Assembly (NCBI GenBank): GCA_009668975.1 | Contig: SBEG01000002.1 | Span: 124,001 to 188,000 of the forward strand | Length of the DNA: 64,000 nt | Origin: Deltaproteobacteria bacterium | Lineage (GTDB): Bacteria; Desulfobacterota; Desulfuromonadia; Geobacterales; Geobacteraceae | Direction of reading: 5' to 3' | Shown here: positions 55,132 through 63,966 of the stretch, one piece after another | Layout: each line of letters begins with the position of its first letter | How positions within the stretch are numbered: position 1 is the stretch's first letter | The notes under the pieces: generated by a model | Databases searched by the model: none | What the model was told of the DNA's origin: nothing | The model's input: only the letters and a program-made list of their open reading frames with translations | Translations under genes and position numbers: made by a program

Positions 55132-55508
55132 GAGAGATTTTCATTGCGGCATTCATGTTTATCGGGACCTTTTTCATGTTTGTCGCCGCGCTTGGCGTCG
55201 TGCGCATGCCGGACCTGTTCATGCGCCTGTCCACCACAACCAAGGCTGCCACCCTGGGAGCGATGTCGCTGCTTCTGGCAACAGCCTTTTATTTTGATGA
55301 TTTCGGAATATCCGGCAGAATAGCGGCAATAATCGCTTTTATCGTGCTGACGGCGCCGGTCGCTGCGCACATGATCGGCCGTGCCGCCTATTTCAGTAAT
55401 GTGCCGCTCTGGAAGGGGACCATTTGCGATGAGCTGCGCAATCGCTACGACACCAGGGTACATATTTTGAAGGACCCGGCGGCGAATGAAGAAACGGAAA
55501 AGCCGTAA
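55128..55508 (+). CDS. mrpG: MrpG antiporter subunit
   Basis: 126 residues, three transmembrane helices with LGVVRMPDLFMRLSTTTKAATLGAMSLLLATA and LTAPVAAHMIGRAAYF, which define MnhG. It is the last gene of the seven-gene operon. A bidirectional terminator follows at 55646. Confidence 0.93.
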   Translation: MREIFIAAFMFIGTFFMFVAALGVVRMPDLFMRLSTTTKAATLGAMSLLLATAFYFDDFGISGRIAAIIAFIVLTAPVAAHMIGRAAYFSNVPLWKGTICDELRNRYDTRVHILKDPAANEETEKP

Positions 55509-55645
55509 AGGTACTGTCCGGTTGCGCAATATTGCGACGTGAGGGGAGGGCGGCCGGGCTCAGGCTGATTAGGTGAAAGTTCTCCCCGTGGCAGCAAATT
55601 GTTGTGATTTTTGCGGTACAAAGTGGCTGAGCCAGATAGATAAGC

Positions 55646-55686
55646 AAAAGCCCCGATCAGCACCCTGCGTGCCGGTCGGGGCTTTT
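55646..55686. terminator. Bidirectional terminator between mrpG and the ADP-ribosylglycohydrolase gene
   Basis: AAAAGCCCCGA and TCGGGGCTTTT form a strong stem with A and T runs on both flanks, so it can terminate transcription from either convergent gene. Confidence 0.92.
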
Positions 55687-55707
55687 AGTTTTCAGCAAGA
55701 TACGGCT

Positions 55708-56802
55708 TTATCTTTCGAGTGCTTCTTCTGCGACCTTGGCAGCAAGAGCGTTGGCCAGTTTGAGGAGTTCCGCGGAGTTTTCCAGCCCGTCGAGGAAGCG
55801 TTGCGGGATGGCGGAGAGGCCGGTCTGCGCGCCCACCAGTGAAGCGGTGAGGATGGCGCGCGCCTGGTTCTGGCCACCGCTGTTGATGGCATGGAGCAGC
55901 GCCAACTCGAAATCGTCATGGAAGCGGGCCGCCAGGTAGTAGGCGGCCGGCAGCTGGTGATAGATGGCACACGGCATGCCGTAGACCAGGGAGACCTTCC
56001 AGGCCGGTTCGATGCGGATCTCGGGGTCCGCCGCGGCCGCGGCAATGCAGGACGGCGTGAGCAGGGCATCCGGGGAGGCGAAGCGGCCGACGCGGGGCGG
56101 GTCAGGATCGCCGGGTTGCGGAGGCTGCGTGCCGGGCCGGGTCACGGCATGGAAGGGGAGCTTGCCGCTTATGACCAGTTGCATAAGTTTGCCCGACAGA
56201 TCCGTATCGAGCCGATACCCCTGCACCAGCATTCCCAATACCACGCAGTAGGCCACGGTCATGGAGACCACCGTGTCGTCGACCTGGGTGAGGATCGTGT
56301 TGCCTGACACATGGGCGGCCAGTTGTCCGGGATGCAGAGCATAGCGGACGGCGATCGCCAGGGTGCGTTCGATTGCTTCGGTGGTATCGGCATGGCCGCC
56401 GGTCTGTCCCCAGGGCAGCTTCTGCTGCACGCGCCGCCGCCAGGCCTCCCGGATCGATTGGCTGGTGTAGCGGCCGGGGCCGCAGATCGGTGTGCCGTCC
56501 AGCAGGGGGAAGAGCTCTTCATCCAGCCTGCGGCAGAAGTCCTGTTCGTCATAGCCGTCACGCTCCACCAGGGAGCGCAGCGTCAGCTCAAGGATGAAGC
56601 CGGCCTGGGAGAGCTGCCCGGCCTTGAGCCCCGCGTGGTAGCGGCCCGGTTTCGGTTCGGTGTAGTCGTTGATCCACTCGCCGTGGTCGCGGCGAAGCTC
56701 GGCAAGGTCGTAATACCAATGTGGTCCGAGACCCATGGCATCGCCGATGAAAGCGCCCATGATGGCGCCGGCGGCGCGGTTCTGCAGGGATGTTTTGGGC
56801 AT
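55708..56802 (-). CDS. ADP-ribosylglycohydrolase family protein
   Basis: 364 residues. N-terminal metal motif GAIMGAFIGDAMGLGPHW; the middle GGHADTTEAIERTLAIAVRY; and the C-terminal HAINSGGQNQARAILTASLVGAQTG, which supplies the second metal ligands. It removes ADP-ribose from proteins (DraG-like) or another ribosyl substrate. The usual DD in the C-terminal motif (GGDTDT type) is replaced by GGQNQA, so activity might be weak or altered. It is monocistronic. The start ATG 56802 has a GGAG-like sequence upstream. Confidence 0.82.
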   Translation of the reverse strand: MPKTSLQNRAAGAIMGAFIGDAMGLGPHWYYDLAELRRDHGEWINDYTEPKPGRYHAGLKAGQLSQAGFILELTLRSLVERDGYDEQDFCRRLDEELFPLLDGTPICGPGRYTSQSIREAWRRRVQQKLPWGQTGGHADTTEAIERTLAIAVRYALHPGQLAAHVSGNTILTQVDDTVVSMTVAYCVVLGMLVQGYRLDTDLSGKLMQLVISGKLPFHAVTRPGTQPPQPGDPDPPRVGRFASPDALLTPSCIAAAAADPEIRIEPAWKVSLVYGMPCAIYHQLPAAYYLAARFHDDFELALLHAINSGGQNQARAILTASLVGAQTGLSAIPQRFLDGLENSAELLKLANALAAKVAEEALER

Positions 56803-57101
56803 GGTGTGCTCCGAGTGAAGGATGATAATTCTGGAAACTGTTTGCTTGAACCAAATAGGAGAGGTCGTAAACCAAAAATAGCAGACTTCCGCGCTATTTC
56901 AATTTGTCAGGATGAAAAGCAATGCTTGGTCCGCTGTTATTTAGGAAGCATTGTTTGGTAAAATATAAACAATTTGATCATGTTAATCACAATTGACAAA
57001 TTTTCCCAATTCGCGTAAGCAAATATCAGTAAAGAAGTGGCACAATAAATAAACAAGCTACATAACGTATCATTATTTTTTCATGGACAGAGGAGGCAAA
57101 C

Positions 57102-58679
57102 ATGAGGGTAGGCTTGAGGGTAAATTCGGCGTCAGAAAATATGTTATGGGCACATGTGCAGAGGATCGGAAGCCATTTTCTGCGATACAATCTGGCATGT
57201 CTGGTTTTTCTTCTGTTTTCCGGGCTTAGTCATGTGCAATCAGCCCATGCCGCAACCCATTGGATTGAAGGCACGCAATCAAAACAAATTTTGTCGATCA
57301 TGGCTGATCCGCAGCGGAACAGAGTCTACTATTGTGATGCGGAAACGAATCAGATAGTTGTCTTAGACAGTGAAGGGGAATCAATCATTACGAAAATTCA
57401 ACTGGCAGGCCAACCTCTCATGATGGATCTCAGCAAGGATGGACAGAAACTGGCTGTCGCTTGCAGCGGGCTGGCGCTCATCGATCTCGAAACATTCCAG
57501 GTAACCCAACTTCCGGTCAGCATGGTTATAGCGTCTGTTGCTTTCGACTTTGCCGGACAGCTCTATGTGACAACCAGCGATTCCTGGGGGAAAATCCATA
57601 AAATTGATGCAGCAACCGGCAGTGTCTTGCTGTCGTTCGGCACCGGAACAACTTTGAGTAATGCAATTTACCAATCCGCCATCGTCAAGACGGACATAAC
57701 GGGTACCTATCTGTACGCCGGGGAACGGGGGCTGTCGCCTGCTTCTCTCTACAAATTCGATATCAGAGGAACAGCGCCAATCTTTCTGGCTGAAGATCAG
57801 CATGGCTCAATCGGCAGCAATCTTCAGGACCTGGCAATTCACAAAAGTGGCGCCTATGTCTATCTTGCGTGCGGATCACCCTACGAAATCCAGGAGATTA
57901 ACAGCGAAACCATTACCAGGGTCAACAGTTTGTCAACCGGTCCGTATCCGAATGCTGTGACGCTCGACCCCAAAGGTCTGTTCGCCTACGCTTCAGCCAA
58001 CAGCCAAAATGTCCTCTTCAAGTTTGACCTGACAACAAAGGCTCTCCTTAGCAGTGAAAATTTGCTGGCCAAGCAGGCAAATGACGGCCCGCAGACAATG
58101 GGGCTCGCTGTGGACAGGACTGGCAGCAAGATATTCATTATTCACGGTTCTCCCTATGGCAGCGACAGCCATTATCAGATCCAGGTTGTCTCTTCCATAC
58201 CCATTCCGGATGCGGATGGTGACGGCCTTCCCGATACAGCAGATAATTGCCCTGCCATGGCCAACCCTGATCAGAGTGACCTGGATACTGACGGTCTGGG
58301 CGATGTCTGTGACCCGTATCCCAATGACAGCGACAACCTCGGCGCCTGTCTGGGTGCGAATTCGAATTTTCTGCTGCAAATCCAGAGACTTCAATCTGAC
58401 AATATGACTTTGGCAAATGAGAATGCCGTGCTCTCAATCGAGAACCTTAAATTACGCTTCCTTATTCTAGATGATGACAAGGACGGTATCTACAATACCT
58501 TCGACACTTGCCAGGATTCACCACTGAACACTGCCGTTGATTCCACCGGTTGCACGCAAAGACAGTTCTGCGCAACTAGGACTATCAGGGCGAAATGTAC
58601 CACTGCGGATTGGAAAAACGATGGAGTCGCTTCGGACTGTGTATGGAAAAGCGGTTTTTGCCTCGATCGCGTCTATTGA
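57102..58679 (+). CDS. Secreted beta-propeller protein with thrombospondin-3-type calcium repeats
   Basis: 525 residues with SD GGAGGC and a long signal peptide (cleavage near HAAT, about residue 50). Residues 60-360 form a propeller of SMP-30/YncE-like blades (ILSIMADPQRNRVYYCDAETNQIVVLD, then KLAVACSGLALIDLET and others). Residues 365-410 contain thrombospondin type 3 repeats (DADGDGLPDTADNCP, QSDLDTDGLGDVCD), a calcium-binding motif. A leucine-rich coiled segment (about 420-455) and a further Asp-rich, Cys-rich C-terminus (LDDDKDGIYNTFDTCQD) follow. It is probably an extracellular or outer-membrane-associated protein. The function is unknown. Confidence 0.8.
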   Translation: MRVGLRVNSASENMLWAHVQRIGSHFLRYNLACLVFLLFSGLSHVQSAHAATHWIEGTQSKQILSIMADPQRNRVYYCDAETNQIVVLDSEGESIITKIQLAGQPLMMDLSKDGQKLAVACSGLALIDLETFQVTQLPVSMVIASVAFDFAGQLYVTTSDSWGKIHKIDAATGSVLLSFGTGTTLSNAIYQSAIVKTDITGTYLYAGERGLSPASLYKFDIRGTAPIFLAEDQHGSIGSNLQDLAIHKSGAYVYLACGSPYEIQEINSETITRVNSLSTGPYPNAVTLDPKGLFAYASANSQNVLFKFDLTTKALLSSENLLAKQANDGPQTMGLAVDRTGSKIFIIHGSPYGSDSHYQIQVVSSIPIPDADGDGLPDTADNCPAMANPDQSDLDTDGLGDVCDPYPNDSDNLGACLGANSNFLLQIQRLQSDNMTLANENAVLSIENLKLRFLILDDDKDGIYNTFDTCQDSPLNTAVDSTGCTQRQFCATRTIRAKCTTADWKNDGVASDCVWKSGFCLDRVY

Positions 58680-58718
58680 TTCGGTGGACAGAAGAGCCTG
58701 AAAGCGTATAAATTCAAC

Positions 58719-58760
58719 AAACACCAAGGCCCCGACAGTTATTGGCGGGGCCTTGGTGTT
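58719..58760 (+). terminator. Terminator after the propeller gene
   Basis: ACACCAAGGCCCCG pairs with CGGGGCCTTGGTGT (58721-58734 and 58746-58759). A short T stretch is partial, so confidence is moderate. Confidence 0.75.
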
Positions 58761-58859
58761 AGAAGGAATGGAGGTCAAATTTTAAATGATGACACAACAA
58801 TGGAGATTTGATCCTTCAACATGCCCATGTTCTCAGAGGGGTAACGTGAAGAATCGACC

Positions 58860-58892
58860 AGACCTGCCAGGTTTTCAAAACCTGGCAGGTCT
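58860..58892. repeat. 33-bp dispersed palindrome, copy 2
   Basis: AGACCTGCCAGGTTTTCAAAACCTGGCAGGTCT is a near-perfect palindrome with AAAA/TTTT in the centre, differing by one base in the loop from copy 1. It lies between convergent genes. Confidence 0.85.
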
Positions 58893-58961
58893 CTGTAGAG
58901 GGGGTGCATGATTGTTGAATGTACCCCCTATGCCCAGCAATTGCTTCAATGCGCCCGGTCG

Positions 58962-61070
58962 TTACCTGCCTGTCTGGCGTTTCGACAAGATCGAACTGAG
59001 CATGGACCCGAATTCCGCCATTTTGTAAGGCTTTGTGATCGCCCCGCTGAAACCGTAGGGTCGGTAGTCAGACATGATCGGATCGTCGGAATAACCGCTC
59101 GACACAATCATGCAGGCCTTTGGGTCGATGGTCAGAATCTGTTGTGCGGCATCTTTTCCACCCATGCCTCCCGGAATGGTCAGATCCATAATTACCGCAG
59201 AATAGGGCAAACCTGAATCCACGGCCGCTTTATAGTGCGCAATCGCCTCAGTGCCATCCTCACACGTTGTCGCAGTGTAGCCCAGATAATTGAGCAATTC
59301 GCTGGTCATTTCCCGGATGACCATTTCGTCATCCATGACCAGAATAGCGCCGCCCGGATGCCTTGCGTCGGTTTGGGAGGTAGGATCAGTCTGTTCGGGT
59401 GAATATGTTTCGCCAGTTGATGGCAGGTGAATCGTAAAGGTTGTGCCGTTACCCGTTTCTGAACTGACGCCGATATGTCCGCCGTGTCTGGTTACAATCG
59501 AATGGGCCGAAGCGAGCCCGAGCCCTTTTCCGGACGCCTTGGTCGTGAAGTAGGGGTCAAAGATTCTATTCAGGTTTTCATCCGGAATTCCGTTGCCTTG
59601 GTCGCTGAACGCGAGTCTGACATACCTGCCGCCTGGAAGGTTAATCGGGTTCCCTTCCGGGAGCGTTTCGTTTCGGGCGGTGACGGTCAACGTCCCGCCA
59701 TCCGGCATTGCTTGGGTGGCGTTGATGATGATATTGTGAAATACCTGGTTCATTTGCCCTTCGTCCGCTTCGACGGCGTGGATTGAGTCGGGAATTTCAA
59801 TGCAGCCCTTTACGTTTGATCCGCGCAGAACAAACGTTACGGTTTCATTGACGAGCTGATTGAGTGAAACCAGCTTTTTAACCGGTTCGCCGCCGCGAGC
59901 AAAAGTCAGAAGTTGATGGGCGAGTTCACCGGCGCGGACCGAAGCCCGCTCGGCTTCCGCAAGTGGTTTAGAGGCCTTGTGGTTGTCATCCAGAAACATC
60001 TGGGCAAAGGAGATGTTTCCCATGATTCCCGTCAGGATGTTGTTGAAATCGTGGGCGATGCCTCCGGCAAGGGCACCGAGAGACTCGAGTTTTTCCATTT
60101 TCAGCAGCTCTTTTTCGTGCTCCTTGCGTTCGGTTATTTCCCTGGTTATGCCATAAAACCCGTTGATTGTACCATCCGCGTTGCGCTCCGGGGTGGCGCT
60201 GACTTCACCCCAAATCCAGCGGCCGTCTTTACAGCGGTGCCGGGCTTCGAAGGTTGCCACGCCCGACCTGATGCCATGTTGCTCGGCTTCCTCTCTCTGC
60301 CGGGCCAACTTCTTGATAGTTGAAATCCCTTCTTCGTCAAACCATTCGAATACTTGACGACCGATCACTTCGTCGGCCCGGTAGCCGCGCAAGCGCTCGT
60401 CTGCCGGACTGATATAGGTAAAGCGATACTCGCTGTCAACCTTCCAGACCACGTCGGAGGCATTCTCCGTCAGCAAACGGTAGTGGGTTTCTCTCTCCCG
60501 GAGTGTCTCATCGGTCTGCTGGAGTTCTGCAATCAACCTTGCCAGTTCTTCATTTGTCTGTTGAAGTTTGACGTTTGCTTCGGAGAGTTGCGTCGTCCGT
60601 TCGTCGACCAGCTTTTCCAGGTACTGGTTGCGGTCCACCAGTTCTTTCATCGGATAGACTTCGCCTTCGCGCACAAGGTAGTAGGGAATGGAAATACTGC
60701 TGTGAGTTATTTTCCAGTCCGCGGATTCCTTGCGGAATATCAAGACCAGTCGCGCTGTTTCTCGCGACAGTATGTGGTCCTTGATAGGCAGGTGAATGCT
60801 GAAGAAGCCCGTGGTTACAGCGATCGTCTCACTGAGGGACTGGATTGCCAGGTCCTTGAGCTCGATACGGAGCGGGTCTTGTACTTGGGCAAAGTCCTGG
60901 AGGGTAATTGAGACCCATTCCTCCCGGTTTTTGACCAGAAAATCACCGCCGCCGGTAAATCCGGAAAAGTTCTCGCTGAAACAGGCAGTAAGACGATCAT
61001 CGCGGGATGAATACATACGCAGGTAGTCATCGAACAGCTGGCGGATTATCTGGTAGTCGATTGCATCCAT
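58962..61070 (-). CDS. Hybrid sensor histidine kinase with NTF2-like and PAS sensing domains
   Basis: 702 residues. Residues 1-150 resemble a SnoaL/NTF2-like cone (LFDDYLRMYSSRDDRLTACFSENFSGFTGGGDF...), an unusual sensor; a coiled coil follows. PAS is at about 190-310 (YRLLTENASDVVWKVD, WGEVSATPERNADG). HisKA begins MEKLESLGALAGGIAHDFNNILTGIMG (His about 340), HATPase carries NIIINATQAMPDGG, FDPYFTTKASGKGLGLASAHSI, and a receiver domain (ILVMDDEMVIREM, MDLTIPGGMGGKD) ends the chain. No transmembrane segment, so it is cytosolic. The core closely resembles the frameshifted kinase at 45224, implying paralogy. Confidence 0.9.
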   Translation of the reverse strand: MDAIDYQIIRQLFDDYLRMYSSRDDRLTACFSENFSGFTGGGDFLVKNREEWVSITLQDFAQVQDPLRIELKDLAIQSLSETIAVTTGFFSIHLPIKDHILSRETARLVLIFRKESADWKITHSSISIPYYLVREGEVYPMKELVDRNQYLEKLVDERTTQLSEANVKLQQTNEELARLIAELQQTDETLRERETHYRLLTENASDVVWKVDSEYRFTYISPADERLRGYRADEVIGRQVFEWFDEEGISTIKKLARQREEAEQHGIRSGVATFEARHRCKDGRWIWGEVSATPERNADGTINGFYGITREITERKEHEKELLKMEKLESLGALAGGIAHDFNNILTGIMGNISFAQMFLDDNHKASKPLAEAERASVRAGELAHQLLTFARGGEPVKKLVSLNQLVNETVTFVLRGSNVKGCIEIPDSIHAVEADEGQMNQVFHNIIINATQAMPDGGTLTVTARNETLPEGNPINLPGGRYVRLAFSDQGNGIPDENLNRIFDPYFTTKASGKGLGLASAHSIVTRHGGHIGVSSETGNGTTFTIHLPSTGETYSPEQTDPTSQTDARHPGGAILVMDDEMVIREMTSELLNYLGYTATTCEDGTEAIAHYKAAVDSGLPYSAVIMDLTIPGGMGGKDAAQQILTIDPKACMIVSSGYSDDPIMSDYRPYGFSGAITKPYKMAEFGSMLSSILSKRQTGR

Positions 61071-61321
61071 AGTAGTAAACCTGTGTCTCCCACATAAGTG
61101 TGGTGATGTTTGCGATGAGCCTACAATTATCTTGTATTCGTTTCGTCATAAGCGGTGAAAACTTGAGTATTTTATGCCTGTTTGCACGTCCTCCACATCT
61201 GCCCGGCAGTTGTATCTTTCTTTCGATTGCGTGTGATGAGGGGAGTTGATTATTTGCCTTCGGTAAAACCAGTCGGAGAATATGACAATGCCCCGCAGCA
61301 ACAATTGGGGTCTTATTTTAT

Positions 61322-61481
61322 TCAGCTGCCAGACCAGTTCCGGGTTCAACAGTGCTGTCGCTTTGATGGTCGGCGCTTGGAGATTGCGGCTTTTGGGCCG
61401 GGAGGTGATGATGAAGACGCGGAGCGACTCGTAGACCTGCGGGGTCGCGAAAGCTAAGCCATTGGCTTCAGCGACCGTCAC
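61322..61481 (-). pseudogene. def: Peptide deformylase remnant
   Basis: The minus-strand frame gives NGLAFATPQVYESLRVFIIT and ATALLNPELVW, which match motif 1 (GxGLAAPQV) and the following strand of peptide deformylases. The key Gly-rich motif is altered (GLAFATPQV) and the EGCLS and HExDH motifs are missing. The remainder of the frame (to 61146) is unrelated. A short remnant of the N-terminal part. Confidence 0.7.
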
Positions 61482-61554
61482 CAGCAGGACGTCGATCAGT
61501 AAGTGTATCAGTGGAGAGGCAAGCTGGCACCATCGTAACGATTTCTGCGGGGTG

Positions 61555-61752
61555 TCAGAAAATGTTGCCGAAGAATTCTTCCAATTGCATCCTCGTCTTT
61601 AAAGTCACGCCTCGGGTGCCATGGAATTTGCCGTCGATCAGGTCAATGACAAGTCGATGATCAAGTTTGTTTTTCTTGGACCAAGTAGTAATCGTATCTC
61701 CCGTTGATTCCAGTTTCTCCTGGATGACCGATTTTCTTTGTTCAATATTCAT
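61555..61752 (-). CDS. Small DNA-binding-like protein (phage BcepMu gp16-like) behind a GEMM-I riboswitch
   Basis: 65 residues from ATG 61752 (AAGGAG six bases upstream). The pattern VIQEKLESTGDTITTWSKKN, then LDHRLVIDLIDGKFHGTRG and LKTRMQLEEFFG fits small helix-turn-helix proteins of the gp16 type, in which a helix-turn-helix is followed by a conserved G(K/R)xxGxRG turn. A GEMM-I riboswitch with a terminator lies 119 bases upstream (61871-61983), suggesting second-messenger control of a regulatory gene. Confidence 0.75.
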   Translation of the reverse strand: MNIEQRKSVIQEKLESTGDTITTWSKKNKLDHRLVIDLIDGKFHGTRGVTLKTRMQLEEFFGNIF

Positions 61753-61870
61753 TGCAATCTCCTTTTGCCGCTGAAAATTGTGGATCTGTTCAATAAGTGA
61801 TGCAGTCATGCCGGAATTGAATACCTATCACTATTCGTATTTCCGGATTTAGCCCGGCAAAACATGCCTA

Positions 61871-61983
61871 TAAAAAAAGCCGGGGCCAAATATCGACTGA
61901 TATTTCGGCGACCCGGCTGTCTCGTGGAGACCCTGTAGGCTTTCCGTCCCACCCTTGCGAGTGGTTTAGTATTATCGTGTATC
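61871..61983 (-). promoter_or_regulatory. GEMM-I cyclic-dinucleotide riboswitch with terminator platform (second)
   Basis: The minus strand reads ACACGATAATACTAAACC, hairpin CCACTCgcaaGGGTGG, GACGGAAAGCC and AGCCGGGTCGCCGAAATAT, all GEMM-I landmarks, then a GGCCCCGGC/TTTTTTT terminator whose 5' arm overlaps the aptamer's 3' half. Same arrangement as 6211-6325. Its 5' end matches a 27-base stretch at 63967-63993 on the plus strand. The ligand (c-di-GMP or cGAMP) is not decided from sequence. Confidence 0.92.
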
Positions 61984-62061
61984 ATTCTGCTGAAATGTGC
62001 CGCCTATTGTTAACTCAAAAGGGTTCGGTCTGTCAATGAGGGATTGTGTGAAGGATAGGTC

Positions 62062-62094
62062 AGACCTGCCAGGTTTTCAAAACCTGGCAGGTCT
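62062..62094. repeat. 33-bp dispersed palindrome, copy 3
   Basis: Identical in sequence to copy 2. The shared homology extends a few bases beyond the palindrome (AATTGGTAGG here, AATTGGCAGG at copy 1), showing that a larger unit once spread. Confidence 0.9.
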
Positions 62095-62186
62095 TTGTAA
62101 TTGGTAGGCGGAAAATCGGCATCTTTTGCTGTATCGTAGTTTGAGACACCATCCTGATTGGCAGGAGAAAAACGTAAAGCAGAAAA

Positions 62187-62232
62187 TAAACAAATCCCCC
62201 GAAGATATTGTTATTCCGGGAGATTTGTTTTA
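62187..62232 (-). terminator. Terminator of the NADH dehydrogenase gene
   Basis: On the minus strand, AACAAATCTCCCGGAA pairs with TTCGGGGGATTTGTT, and TTTATTTT follows. Directly downstream of the stop codon at 62250. Confidence 0.9.
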
Positions 62233-62249
62233 TTGGGCGTCTCCTGTCC

Positions 62250-63548
62250 TCAACCTGGTTGCGAGCTTGTCGCAACCTCAGATCGTTTCAGGGGCACACT
62301 CTCTTCTTTCGCTATTGAAGCGGAAATAACGCGCACCTGTTGTGAGCGGAAGAAATAATTCAACATCCAGCTGATGCCGACCATGGTCCGGTTACGGAAC
62401 CCGGCCAGGTAGTAGAGGTGGAGAGCCAGCCAGGCAACCCAGGCGAAATAGCCGTTGAATCTCAAGACACCAAAAGCGTTAACCGCCGCGGCATTGCGGC
62501 CGATGATCGCCATGTTGCCCTTGTCGAAGTATTTGAATGGTGCGACCGGCTGTCCCTGGATTTTACTCAGGATGGCTTTGCCTGCGTATTCTCCGCCTTG
62601 CATGGCAACCTGCGCAACCATCGGGAGAGGGACACCATTCTGCGGCAGAAAAGCAATGTCGCCGACCACGAACACTTCGGGCCGTCCGGCGATGGTCAAG
62701 TCCGGCTCGACGGCAATGCGGCCGCCGGCTCCTTTGGGGAGATCGAGAGCGGCGGCGATGGCTGCCGCCTGGACCCCGGCGGTCCAGACAATGGTGTGAG
62801 CGGGGATGTGCGAACCTTTGGCCAGGAGCACTTTTTCCGCCTCGGCGCCGCTCACCTGGGTGTTGAGACTAACCTCAACCCCCATCCCACTCAGTTTGCG
62901 CACTGCATAATCCCGCTGCTTTTCCGGCAGGAACGGCAGGATCGAACCGCGCGCCTCAAGAAGAACGATCTTCGTATCCGACTTGTCGAGGTTGGGGTAA
63001 TCCTTAATAAGCTCATGCTGAATCAGTTCCTGCAGAGAGCCGGCAAACTCCACACCGGCGGGTCCGCCGCCGACCACGACGAAGCTGAGCAAGGCGCGCC
63101 GTTTGGCCGGGTCCGGTTCACTGGAAGCAAGCTCAAAGCTGTTCAGGATGTGGTTGCGCAAACGAACGGTCTGATCCAGACTTTTCAAATCAAAGGAATG
63201 CTCTTCCATGCTTTGCATGCCGAAGTAATGAGTGGCGCTGCCTGCTGCCAAGACCAGGTAGTCGTAGGGCACTTCTCCATCGGCGAGGCGAACAATCCGG
63301 CTATCGAAATCTACCCCGGTAACTTCTCCCAGGCGGAAGTTTATTCCTTTCCATTTGCGAAGCATTGCCCTGGAGGGATAGGCGATATATTCCTGCTCAA
63401 TGGCGGCAGTCGCAACCTGGTAAAGGAGTGGTTGGAACAGATGAAAGTTGCGACGGTCGATGACCAGGACATCAACCCCTTTGCCAGCCAGCGCCCGGGC
63501 TGCTTTCAATCCGCCAAAGCCCATACCTACTATTACCGCACGTTTCAT
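62250..63548 (-). CDS. ndh: Type II NADH dehydrogenase (NDH-2)
   Basis: 432 residues from ATG 63548 (AAAAGGGGG upstream). FAD Rossmann motif AVIVGMGFGGLKAARALAG, NADH motif FVVVGGGPAGVEFAGSLQEL, quinone/FAD segment FVVGDIAFLPQNGVPLPMVAQVAMQGGEYAG. The C-terminal PFKYFDKGNMAIIGRNAAAV and NRTMVGISWMLNYFF are typical of the membrane-bound enzyme. It oxidises NADH and reduces quinone without pumping protons. An AT-rich leader (63549-63970) precedes it. A GEMM-I riboswitch lies on each side but both point away from it. Confidence 0.92.
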   Translation of the reverse strand: MKRAVIVGMGFGGLKAARALAGKGVDVLVIDRRNFHLFQPLLYQVATAAIEQEYIAYPSRAMLRKWKGINFRLGEVTGVDFDSRIVRLADGEVPYDYLVLAAGSATHYFGMQSMEEHSFDLKSLDQTVRLRNHILNSFELASSEPDPAKRRALLSFVVVGGGPAGVEFAGSLQELIQHELIKDYPNLDKSDTKIVLLEARGSILPFLPEKQRDYAVRKLSGMGVEVSLNTQVSGAEAEKVLLAKGSHIPAHTIVWTAGVQAAAIAAALDLPKGAGGRIAVEPDLTIAGRPEVFVVGDIAFLPQNGVPLPMVAQVAMQGGEYAGKAILSKIQGQPVAPFKYFDKGNMAIIGRNAAAVNAFGVLRFNGYFAWVAWLALHLYYLAGFRNRTMVGISWMLNYFFRSQQVRVISASIAKEESVPLKRSEVATSSQPG

Positions 63549-63966
63549 AAACACCCCCTTTTTGTTTCGTGTTGACTGTACCATCTGACTCACGTTTTTC
63601 GCTCGAGGTTTTAGAATGATAACACAATCAGTATTAAATGCAAAACACATAAGTAACAAAAATGGTAAAGAATAGCATTTTTGCGCGGCGATGTAATTGA
63701 TAAAAATAGTGCGACAGTAATGTTGTAGCGAAAGGCTCATCTGTTGTGGCTGCCCATCAAGGCAAGATACATTATGGCGCAATGTTGCAACGTAGCGTGA
63801 TTTCGGATGTATGACGAGGTTAAAGTCGACCTGCAGGTTTTTATAATCTGGCAGGTCTCGGCAGCTGTATCAGTCCAGATTCCCCCACAACACATTGACT
63901 GTAAAATATCGCACTTTCCACTTGACTCGTCGTACTGATTTGCGCTACCAATAGGCAACGCCGCGT
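63549..63966. other. Intergenic region upstream of ndh
   Basis: AT-rich stretch with no gene. It contains a degenerate copy of the dispersed palindrome at 63827-63857 and ends in the partial riboswitch at the right edge. Confidence 0.5.
63827..63857. repeat. Degenerate dispersed palindrome, copy 4
   Basis: CGACCTGCAGGTTTTTATAATCTGGCAGGTCT keeps one arm of the repeat intact and the other with a deletion and substitutions. Confidence 0.65.

Noticed and set aside
62418..63575. 385-codon plus-strand frame opposite ndh
   Set aside because: Mirror of the NADH dehydrogenase frame. No family signal.
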